From the NCBI GenBank assembly GCA_043228905.1, contig JBHGNT010000006.1, positions 15,190,001 through 15,254,000 on the forward strand: a stretch of DNA of 64,000 nucleotides, given 5' to 3'. Shown here piece by piece: positions 1 through 9,500 of the stretch. Numbering within the stretch: position 1 is the first letter of the stretch; the number at the start of each line of letters is the position of its first letter. The notes beneath the pieces were generated by a model that saw only the letters and a program-made list of their open reading frames with translations, did not search any database and was not told the origin of the DNA. The stretch comes from Azolla caroliniana. Lineage: Eukaryota > Polypodiophyta. Position numbers and translations under genes: made by a program.

Positions 1-882
1 TCTGTCCGGAACCTGGTCCGGACCTGATTCTCTCCGAATCGGCGCGCTTTTTCCAGCACTCGCTCTCCCTATGGCCTTTCTTGCCACAATACCAGCATTC
101 CGCGGCGGATTTCCCTTGCCGGTTCTTGTCACCTCGACTCCCCCTGTTTCCGGAGGGTCCGGAATTGCTATCAGCATCACTTCGGTGCCTTCTTCCTTGA
201 TCCCGTCGGCCGCCTCCATTGCGTACGACTCGCCACGTCCTCCATGTCCACGAGGCCTATCTCCCTTCATGTACAGCATCTTGTTGTCAGTGTGCGTGAT
301 CGTTGACACACCCGCGTGGTTCTCCTCTACTAGGAGCATCGACTGTAAGTCAAAAAAGGACGGTGTATTCTCCCGGGTACACACAGCAGTTCGGAACGCC
401 CCGAACTTTGACGCCAAACCCCCGAGACAGACCTGGACCATCTCACTTTCTTCGATGTTCACATCAATGGAAGCTAAGGAGTCGCATATGTCCTTGATCT
501 TCGAGGTATAGTCAGCCACCGACAAATCGCGTTGTCATAGGTTGCTTAACTCCTGTCGGAGCTGAAGCTTCTTGGCTATGGTGCTCGCGGCAAAGATCTT
601 GTTTAGATTTTCCCACGCACCCTTCGGCGTTTTTGCATCCCGAACGTAGCTTAATAGTTGTTCGCCCACACAAGACGTGAAACAGTACATCACTCTGCTC
701 ACCGATTGTTCCCATGCCGGGAAGTCTTTGTGTGTCGAATCGGGTGTTGTGTCATTTGCTCCATCGACATAGCTCCAGTAACCGTGTCCGAGCAGGTACT
801 AGTGCATCTTATAGGACTAAGATGCGTAGTTGTTTCTGTCGAGCTTCTCTGTTGGAAGCGAGCTAGCCATTCCTCTATCCAT
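1..882 (-). pseudogene. Copia gag (UBN2-type) with zinc knuckle, decayed
   Basis: The first ATG after the PBS is at 882. Translation gives the start of a plant Copia capsid protein (EKLDRNNYAS...), the capsid motif GEQLLSYVRDAKTPKGAWEN, and near the window start the nucleocapsid zinc knuckle CWYCGKKGHRESEC (CX2CX4HX4C; about 50-95). Gag would coat the retrotransposon RNA in cytoplasmic particles. At least three in-frame stops are visible: two TAG where Trp and Gln are expected near the N terminus, and a TGA after QLRQELSNL. The family assignment is secure; the protein cannot be made whole. Confidence 0.85.
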
Positions 883-953
883 CGGTTTTGCCTGTTCTTC
901 TTGGTTAGTTTTTCTTTCAAGCTATGTCGGCTGCAGAGGTTCTCAACCCTCAC

Positions 954-965
954 GCTCTGATACCA
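954..965 (-). other. Primer-binding site, tRNA-iMet type
   Basis: The minus strand reads TGGTATCAGAGC immediately inside the LTR. It matches the 3' end of plant initiator tRNA-Met, the usual Copia primer. Confidence 0.85.
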
Positions 966-1420
966 TGTGAAAGATAATGTGCAGAAGCAATAGAAAAACG
1001 AACACAGAGAAAATGCGCAAGTTTAAGGGAAAGCTTAGGTTTGCACAATACGCACGGGAGAGAGAGAGAGAGAGTAAAACACTAGAACTTGATTCAAAAA
1101 TAATACTCAATTTGTACATAGGATGTGCTCAGTGAGCACTTTTATACAAGCCCTGACAATCGGGCTGACACAAGTACTGACAGTACTTGACTGCTCATAA
1201 ATGAGCCTCGACACTTACTCCCAAAACTATTCCTTACGAGGAATATCTTTCTAACGGCCTTTCAGTCTACGCACCGATACGGCCTCTCGTTATGCACCGG
1301 TTTGCGTACCGATTTACGCATCCATTTTACGCACCGGTCTGGCCTAACCGATCGGTCCTAACCGATCCGGTCCTCGGCTTGCTCAACCGATCTGGCCGAT
1401 GTTGAGCTTGTCTCTCAACA
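966..1420 (-). repeat. 5' LTR of Copia G (~455 bp)
   Basis: On the minus strand it begins TGTTGAGAGACAAGC at 1420 and ends CTTTCACA at 966, directly before the PBS. It holds a short GA microsatellite (about 1059-1074). The end is fixed by the PBS; the start by the TG dinucleotide and the fall into unrelated pyrimidine-rich sequence beyond 1420. No second LTR is in the window to confirm the limits. Confidence 0.75.
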
Positions 1421-1571
1421 CATCTTCTCCTCTTCTTTGTAACAATAGTTTCCTTTTTATTCTTGTTAATATAGTTTTCTAGTTTTTTGTATATTTGTGC
1501 TCTCTCTCTCTCTCATACACACACACATACATACTCTTTCCGCTGCACAGAATCACATTTGATATATATAT

Positions 1572-1606
<35 letters not shown>

Positions 1607-1889
1607 TAGATATAGATATAGATATAGATATTTATATTGATACATGCCTAAATGAAGAGAGAACTTGTTGTGTGTTGGCCGGAGTATGGCAGCCTGTTAA
1701 TTTCTTAGTTTTCTTATTGCTACGAGGACCCACAATACTCCATCTATTTGAATGTTGGTGCCAAACTTAAGATGATAAGGAAAACGGTGACATTAAAGGC
1801 AATGGCATAAGTGCACAAAACCCTATGTTACACTATATGTGTGCCCAAATTCAAAAATTTGGGTATTCTCATTTTCCCTCACAACTAGA
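1421..1889. repeat. Gene-free stretch with CT, CA and GATA microsatellites
   Basis: A CT/CA tract lies at about 1500-1530 and a (TA)/(GATA)/(GATATA) tract at about 1561-1632. The rest shows no coding signal on either strand. Confidence 0.8.
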
Positions 1890-2640
1890 TTGGGTCGCCA
1901 TATTGTAGCTGCTCAAACCACTCAAGAGCCAGCTGCTGCAAAGGTATGGCACACATATCATGTTCCTCACACAATTATCACCAAGTTTTGGTAGAAAATC
2001 TAGAAACAACAACACGCATGGTGAATCGCCACTTTCCAATGGCTATTAACACATAGGTCACTACCGGTTGGTGCATGGCAGAGTGGCAACCTTAGCTCTC
2101 CTAATTGTGTAGCGTGCCCAAATGCAATAGAATCAATCCGACACGCTTTATGGAACTGCCCCGAGTCCCATCGAATATGGCAGGGGGTTGGCCGCTCATT
2201 GCAATTATGCCAGGTGAAAGCCTTAATCAAGTGGGGAAATATATGTTGGCTATCATGGTAGGCCCCAATTGATAGATACGAGCATCATTAGGAGGGGATG
2301 ACTTTGGTGATAAAAGAACAAGAGGTTTTTTTCTCCACCATCAACAATGTCCACTCAACTCCTATCAATGCCAAATCTTAAGTTGTGTTGGAATTGGTCA
2401 GCCCAATAACTCTTTGGATTATATGGAAACAATGGTGTAGATGGGTCTTCTCCAACCAAACTGCGTAGCCAATAGTGTTAATGCAAAAGATATGGAGTAA
2501 AGTTGTAGACACTCTAAAGAGCCAATATGATGGCCTCAAGGGCGACTCCGATGAAGTTGAAAGACAACGACTAGCCTTCATCCAACAATGGTCGTCCTCC
2601 CCCTTTATTGAGTCGGTGGGCATCCACATAAGATGGACCT
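1890..2640 (+). pseudogene. Degenerate LINE 3' end with zf-RVT domain
   Basis: The plus strand encodes CVACPNAIESIRHALWNC followed by PESHRIW at about 2105-2180. This is the Cys/His reverse-transcriptase zinc-binding signature (C-X2-C, ES.RH, C, W) at the C terminus of plant LINE ORF2 proteins. Upstream, a KVWHT...-like stretch (about 1940) with several stops fits the linker before that domain; downstream, ITLWIIWKQ (about 2400) fits the usual tail. Multiple stops and frameshifts make it a fossil. No RT core is present. Confidence 0.7.
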
Positions 2641-2689
2641 ATCGCGTCCCTATAGGGATTTGTATATAATAATCTCATCTATAAAATTT

Positions 2690-2826
2690 TATAACTAATG
2701 GAAGGAGTTTATTTTTTGAAAAATAAATTATTTGCCCACTAAATATTATCTAAAACTATAACTAATTAGTTATGCTTTTTAGTTATATATTAGCTATAAT
2801 GGTGTTTCCATTCCCATCCTTTCACC
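2690..2826. mobile_element. Remnant related to the 58.8-kb MITE (one end)
   Basis: The right end, tagctataat(g)gtgtttccattc.catc.tttcacc, matches the right end of the MITE at 58824-59120 over about 36 bp, including the terminal inverted repeat. The preceding AT-rich sequence holds TAGTTA/TAGCTA subterminal motifs. No matching left terminus was found, so the copy is truncated or strongly diverged. Confidence 0.6.
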
Positions 2827-3155
2827 ATAAGCAAAAACCCTAGGCCTTGATGTTCACTATTGACTACGTTCTGTAAAGTGTTCAAGTGATAACCCACTTG
2901 AAAGTTTATCTTACATCGTACTTCATTGTAATATTCATACCCTTGTTCCTTTCAAGATTAACCCACATATACTTAGTGCCTAGGTGTTGTAACTATGTAT
3001 AGATATGGTACAAATTACTAGGTTATAGGAGTTGTGGATACTTTTGTTGTAAATGAGGTGGGGACTATGTCCACTTTGGTGAGAAGGCCAGAGCGACCTT
3101 TCCTGAAATTTTGGTGGTCTATGATGTAATTGTTTGCTAACTAATGCGAAGTAGT

Positions 3156-3156
<1 letters not shown>

Positions 3157-3187
<31 letters not shown>

Positions 3188-3188
3188 G
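3157..3188. repeat. T10-G22 homopolymer
   Basis: Ten T are followed by 22 consecutive G. The plus strand could form a G-quadruplex, and the length is likely unstable or a sequencing weak point. Confidence 0.9.
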
Positions 3189-3220
3189 AATGCCATATAT
3201 GTTTCCATATCAGTCAAATA

Positions 3221-4376
3221 GTTTATATTGTATATAACTCATCACTATTAATATTAACATCGATGGAGGCTCATGGCTAAAATTGTACGTGAATATTGAA
3301 GGAGTATATTCAATCAAGGTATGTCTGGCGAAAACTTCATAATAAAAAGTTACTATTTCCATAAGCTCAAACAATATCCTATTTGATTTGAATGGTTGTT
3401 TAATGGTCCATGAGGTTGGGATTGGGATATGGAACACATGCTCAAGGTAGTTTATAGTTCCATAAGGGAATTTATCACTAAAAATTTCTTAGGTAGATTA
3501 TATTGTATATAACTCATCACAATGAATGTTCTTATTGATGTGAATGTTTGTTTAATGGTCCATGAGGTTGGGGTTAGCAATGGGCACGGTTCGATTCGGT
3601 TTCAAGGCAAAGAAACCAAATCAAACCGTTTATGAACTCTCAGTATTTAAACCAAACCATTTAAGAAAAAGTTTAAACCAAACCAAACCATTTAATAAAA
3701 ACTTTAAACCTAACCACTTAAGTCAAACTAGTTAAACATCTAAAGAAACAAAAATACATTAAATTAAATAAGCATTTAAGTTAAATTTATTAAATCAATA
3801 AAAAACCATTAATTAAATCATTACATCAATAAACTATTAAGGTAAAAAAAAAGTTAACCAAAAACCTATAAACCTTAAAACCAAACCTGTAAACCTATAA
3901 ACCCGAGTTTTAGAACCGAACCGTTTATCGAGAATCCAAACCATTCATTTTTTTGGGAACTAATAAACCGTTAAACCATGGCTTAACGGTTCCGTTCGGT
4001 TTGAGCCGAAACCATGCCCATTGCTAGTTGGGGTTGGGATATGGAGCACATGCTCAAGGTAGTTTATAGTTCCATAAGGGAGTTTATCACTAAAAGTTTC
4101 TTAGGTAGTTTATATTGTATATAACTCATCACAATGAATGTTGACATCAATTGAGTCTCATGGCTAAATCATACATCAATATTATAGGACTATCCAATGA
4201 ATATATGTTTGGTGAAAATTCCATAGTAAGAAGTTATTATTCCCATAAACTCCAAGGATATCTTCATTTATTTGAATACTTGTTTAATTGATCCATTAGG
4301 TTGGGGTTGGGTTATGGATCACATGCTCAAGGTAGTTTATAGTTCCATATGGGAATTTATAACCAAAAGTTCACTA
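3221..4376. repeat. Three tandem copies of a ~285-bp unit
   Basis: Copies start at about 3221, 3496 and 4108, each with tatattgtatataactcatc. They share the block ccatgaggttgg.gttggg.tatgg and then catgctcaaggtagtttatag. The middle copy has lost about 150 bp and carries a 452-bp MITE. No coding potential was seen. Confidence 0.85.
3575..4026. mobile_element. hAT-type MITE, 452 bp, 8-bp TSD
   Basis: Terminal inverted repeats tagcaatgggcacggtt (3575) and its imperfect complement aaccatgcccattgcta (4010-4026) are flanked by the direct repeat GTTGGGGT (3567-3574 and 4027-4034). The third tandem copy of the host repeat reads gaggttggggttggg with a single GTTGGGGT and so shows the empty site. Eight-bp duplications are typical of hAT transposons. 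The interior is rich in aaccaaacc motifs and has no ORF, so it is non-autonomous. Confidence 0.85.
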
Positions 4377-5378
4377 GTAATTAGAAATCTCCATCAATCA
4401 TCATATTTGTTGGTAAGCTGACAATGGTGGCATTTAGATACATAAGCTTTAATATCAAGACGCATCATAGGCAAAACGAAATGGGTTTAGATGACAATGA
4501 GTGTATGATGTATTTTATGAGGGTACAAAAATAAAATTCTCGTTTTCACCTTAGACAATAGACAATTTGGGAACACAAACCTTTCCAATACGATTGAGCA
4601 AACCATTAGGAATATAGAAGGTTCTCTTCAAGGGTACAATGCTTAATAGCAGATATGTTAGATTGAGCTCTTGCCCAAGATTTTCAAAAGGAAACTTCAT
4701 CAAAGTACTTTCTTCGAAGGTGATTATAATTTATAGGATTATTAATAAAGTTAATCATCTTAACTTCATGAAGATGACTTAAAAGACATTAACAATCGTA
4801 TTGACAAATTATTTTAAGCTATCTAACGGGATCAAAGTCTTGAATGAGGTTCCGTTGGTCACAAAATATTTGAAGGGCTAAATATTTGAAGGGCTACCAG
4901 TCTGTGGTTACCCGAAAATGATTTTTATACAATTAGTATCTTTTGATATCTTTGTGCATTCATGATCTCAAACAACTATGTTCATGAACTATATATCCAT
5001 GTTGAGTAGAAGAAAGTTGCATACTCTCAAATGAATCAGATAAGATAGATGAAGGAGATTGTTAATCATTTCTTGAAGTATGTTTACCTATTATATAATC
5101 CAAGGTAATGGGCTTGTTAACTTGCACATTTGGCCTTATAGGAGGTTACTAAATCACATCTTCTATTCTATGTAATGCAATTAAATATCTGCAATAAATC
5201 AACATAAACAACAAATGAATGAAGTTCTTGGACATTATTAGGGATAGACTAAATTTACACTTTCTTTATCTAAGAAAAATCAATTTGTACCTCATAGTCA
5301 TTGTAGTGATAAATAATATGTAGTCATCATGATCCATCAGATAATAATTTTATGGTATGACAAGGGTTTATTTTAATG
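4377..5378. other. AT-rich intergenic sequence
   Basis: No ORF of note, RNA gene or element end was recognised. Short minus-strand runs around 4560-4700 (FYIPNGLLNRIGK) vaguely recall decayed retroelement coding sequence but are too weak to call. Confidence 0.5.
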
Positions 5379-5386
5379 GTGACAAT

Positions 5387-5564
5387 CAGGGCAAAAATTT
5401 GACGGGTGTAATGCCCGTCAAAGGCCATTTTGCCCGTCAAAAACATACATCTAATAAAAATGTCCGTCAAATGACATATAAAGTATAAAATTTTCCTTTT
5501 CATATGAAAGGCCACTAAAAATTATCCATGTCAAATGACATGCTAAAATTCTAATTTCCATGTC

Positions 5565-5609
<45 letters not shown>

Positions 5610-8230
5610 AACTAATAAGTTATAAGTTATAACTATGTGTGTAGTATGTAGTTACAACTTACTAAGTTACTAGTATAAAGTGTGTAATATACTAGGTCCT
5701 AGAATTAAGAGTCTAGTCTAATATATATTAATATGACAATATTATAACTTCTAAGTTTATATATATGTATTTAGTTACTAGTATATATATATATATATTA
5801 TTATATATATATATCTTATATGTTTTTTAAAAACACACTTAAAATAAAAAATATAAATTGTAAGTTGTAAATTGTAATGATGAATCATGATTTATGATAT
5901 AAATTCTCAAATCGATTTAAAATTTTAACAATAACATTAGTCATTTATTAAATACTCTAATATACTTTTTTTTTCGAAAAAAAAATACTTTAAATTCTAA
6001 TATACTAGAGTGTAGAGTCTAGACTCTAGGTTTAATTTAAGTTTTAATTTAAAACTAAAAATTTTACTAACCATCTTTTTATACTTATAAGTTATTACAT
6101 TTTACTATTATCTATGCTTTATTAAAAAATTAAGGTTAATAATAACTTATTAGTACAGAACAAAGGTGAGTACTTCTATTAGGGTAGCAAGCTATTCTTC
6201 CACAGTCCACTTAAAAATTATTGATTTTATATGTAGTTTTTCTGCAGCAACAATAGAAGAAGACACCCTTCAAGGCTAGGCTTAAGCTTCAACATTTTAA
6301 ATAGGTAAGTTACCATCTATTACATTATGTAATATTATACAATATAGTTTTTGTATTACTTAAGCAATAACTTGCCTGATTGTATTATATTGAAATGAAA
6401 TACTTTTAATACACAAGTTTCAAGTTAAAATTAAAACTTTTAATAGTTACCATCCTTTTTATAATTATTAAGTTATTACTAATAACTATCATCTATGCTT
6501 TATGAAGAAATTAAGGTTAGTAATAACTTATTAGTATAGAAAATAAGTGAGTAAGTACTTCTATTAGGGTAGCAAGCTATTGTTTCACTTAAAAATTATT
6601 GATTTCATATGTATTTCTACAGCAACAATAGAAGAAGACATCCTTCAAGGCTAGGCTCAAGCTTCAACATTTCAAATAGGCAAGTTACCATCTATTACAT
6701 TATGTAATATTATACAATATAGTTTTTGTATTATTTAAACAATAACTTGGCTGTTTGTATTATATTGAAATGAAATAGTTTTAATACACAAGTTTTAAGT
6801 TAAAATTAAAACTTTTAACAGTTACCATTCTTTTTATAGTTATTAAGTTATTACTAATAACTATCATCTATGCTTTATGAAGAAATTAAGGTTAGTAATA
6901 ACTTATTAGTATAGAAAATAAGTGAGTAAGTACTTCTATTAGGGTAGTAAGCTATTGTTCCACTTAAAAATTATTGATTTTATATGTAGTTGTTCTGCAG
7001 CAACAATAGAAGAAGACATCCTTCAAGGCTAGGCTCAAGCTTCAACATTTTAAATAGGTAAGTTACCATCTATCACATTATTTAATTTTATACAATATAG
7101 TTTTTGTATTACTTAATAACTTGGTTGTTTGTATTATATTGAAATGAAATACTTTTAGTACAAAAGTTTTAAGTTAAAACTAAAACTTTTACTAGCCATC
7201 CTTTTTATAATTATTAAGTTATTACTAATAAGTTATAACTATCATCTATGCTTTATTAAAAAACTAAGGTTAGAACTTAGTAATAACTTATTGATATAGA
7301 AAATAGGTGAGTAAGTACTTCTATTAGGGTAGCAAGTTATTGTTTCACTTGAAAATGATTGATTTTACATATAGTTGTTCAGCAACAACAATAAAAGAAT
7401 ACATGATACATCCATCCAACTTTAACATTTTAAATATGTAAGTTACCATCTATCACATTATGTAATATAATACAATATAGGTTTTGTATTATCTAAGCAA
7501 TAACTTAACTGTTTATATTATATTGAAATGAAATACTTTTAGTACATAGGTTTTAAGTTAAAACTAAAACTTTTACTTACCATTGTTTCTATTATTGTTA
7601 AGTCATTACTATCATCTATGCTTTATTAAAAAATTAAGGTTAGTAATAACTTATTAGCATAGAAAATATGTGAGTGTTTTTTGGAAAGAAAAAAAAAAGG
7701 TGAGTGAGTACTACTAGGGTAACAAGTTATTGTTCCACAATCCACTTAAAAATGATTGATTTTATATGTAGTTATTCTGCAGCAACAATAGAAGAAGACA
7801 TCCTTCAAGGCTAGGCTCAAGCTTCAACATTTTAAATATGTAAGTTACCATCTATCACATTATGTAATATTATACAATATAGTTTTTGTATTAAGTATTC
7901 AATTTATATGTTTTTTTATGCTTATTGTATCCACTTTGCAAGAATAGATTATGATTATTGATAAATATCTTGCTTGTGCTTTGGCTTTAAAACATAAACA
8001 TGATATTTATTTTACGTATTTCATTATCTTTGTGAGGTAGTTATGTTCATTTGTGTACTTTCTATAGCAATAAAATATATAACAATGTAACATTACATAG
8101 AGCTTTTCATGTCTAAAATCTGTATGTCAAATGACATGTTAAGTTTTTGCAATCTTCTGTCATATGACATACATCTTTAAAAAATGCCCGTCAAAAAACT
8201 TTAAGACTAACCCGTCAATTTTAGGCCCTG
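5387..8230. mobile_element. Non-autonomous hAT transposon, 2844 bp, 8-bp TSD
   Basis: The left end reads CAGGGCAAAAATTTGACGGGT and the right end, inverted, CAGGGCCTAAAATTGACGGGT. Both are flanked by the direct repeat GTGACAAT (5379-5386 and 8231-8238). CAGGG termini and an 8-bp duplication are hallmarks of hAT. Subterminal inverted motifs repeat near both ends: TGACGGGCA, and the palindrome-like tgtcaaatgaca / tgtcatatgaca. No transposase ORF exists inside. The interior is AT-rich, with a TA microsatellite (about 5570-5599) and five tandem units (next entry). It must have been mobilised in trans. Confidence 0.88.
6030..7900 (+). repeat. Five ~375-410-bp tandem units inside the hAT element
   Basis: The block agcaacaatagaagaagaca (or a close variant) recurs at about 6246, 6621, 6999, 7381 and 7791. 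Each lies inside a longer conserved unit (...tatgctttat.aa.aaattaaggtt... ...ttctattagggtag...). In every copy a pyrimidine-rich CAG immediately precedes a ~57-nt segment. That segment is followed by GTAAGTTACC in four copies and GCAAGTTACC in copy 2, so it looks like a small exon between 3' and 5' splice sites. Copy 4 is the most diverged. Confidence 0.85.
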
Positions 8231-8238
8231 GTGACAAT

Positions 8239-9500
8239 GACTAATATGTAGTCACCATACCATAATAAACAAAGGGCAATTATTGCAAAAGGCAATGATT
8301 GTCCAAGTTTGAATGTGATATATCATATAATAAACAAACAATTTTGTACTACCAAGATTGGGATGAAGCTCAAAATGATACTCAGATCTAACATAACCAA
8401 GTGCTAAAAAGTTCCTTGAATTCTTTCCCTCTCATCTCTCAAATAAGGCTTCACATAATGCAATCTTGCTACTTAGTGGATGTCATCCGCATTTAAGACA
8501 AGTGAAACTCACAAATTCCATTAAATGTTTAAAATGTAGAAAACACAACGTAAGGTGAAATCAAAATGTATGACATAGCTAAGTATATTTGAATATACTG
8601 CAACAAGAATATAACAATAGAGGTGTTAGCCCAGAAACTAATAGTTAAAATCATGAGTGAATGTTGGCGAATGCTGTAACACGAGAGAGTGATGGACTTA
8701 TTATTATTTATTATTATCATTACCGAAAAAAGCACTAGCTTTGATATATCATATCTAAACGAAGAAAAGCACACCCCATACATATATCTGTAGGGGTGGA
8801 TATCTATCTGATGGGAAAAAGCCGGATTGCTGGGGCGGTGCTGCCGACCATGCTGATGTATGGATCAGTGTAGCAGCCATCCACCATGGTTGTAATCGCG
8901 GTGATGCTGCATGCTGATGGGGAGGTGCCAGGTTTACGTCATTAAAAATTTTGATGTTTCTCATCATCTATTGGGTATAATAGCTCGAATTCATCCCATG
9001 CCGTGTGATAGAATCCAGTTTATCTCACAATCATTGTGAATTTTGAGTAGCCTCCATTAGAAGTATATGAACTCCGTTATAAAAATCTCAGGATTCCAAG
9101 AAACAGAAAATGTTATAAACTAAATATTTGGCCATGTACATTTACTAAAGATTCTACTTGCATGACTGAGGAACCTGCAATTAAGAAATATTTAAATTCA
9201 TGGGGAAAACCCTCAGGTATCAGAAAATAGCTATTAATCATGGTTTTAGTGTTTTCTCAATTCACTTATTTCTAGGCCAAAAAACCTTTCAGCAAGCTCT
9301 GTAATCATTAGAACAAATTAGGGTATCTGCAGATAAGGAGAATTTGAGGATCAAAAAAAGATGCAGCAAAAATGTTATCCACTCCACCATACACATGTGC
9401 TAATGGATGATCCACAATGATTTACCAGACCATCCATCATATCTAACACCAAGTATGATCATATAGGAGGTTTACTGGTATTATCAATTGGATGCTTGCT
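8239..9500. other. Intergenic / TIM10 3' flank
   Basis: No further gene was recognised. The 3' UTR of the minus-strand TIM10 gene should lie in the upper part; a TTATTATTATTTATTATTATC run near 8700-8720 could supply AATAAA-like signals on the minus strand. The open frames here are short and unlike known proteins. Confidence 0.5.

Larger units (their letters stand above)
1..1420 (-). mobile_element. Ty1/Copia retrotransposon G, 5' portion (runs off window)
   Basis: Reading the minus strand from 1420 downward gives an LTR (starts TG, ends CA), a primer-binding site for initiator tRNA-Met, a Copia gag and a gag zinc knuckle at the window edge. Protease, integrase and RT would lie before position 1. 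LTR, PBS and gag are in the correct order, so this is the 5' end of one element. Stops and a frameshift in gag show it is dead as a coding element. The LTR sequence differs from every other LTR in the window. Confidence 0.85.

Noticed and set aside
4540-4740. Possible decayed gypsy integrase on the minus strand
   Set aside because: Only vague resemblance (FYIPNGLLNRIGK), no zinc-finger or DDE motif.
5387-8230. CRISPR-like array because of regular repeats
   Set aside because: Units are ~380 bp, diverged, and inside a hAT element of a plant genome.
8529-8967. Two overlapping minus-strand frames downstream of TIM10
   Set aside because: Short, low-complexity composition, no domain, and in the expected 3' UTR or intergenic zone.
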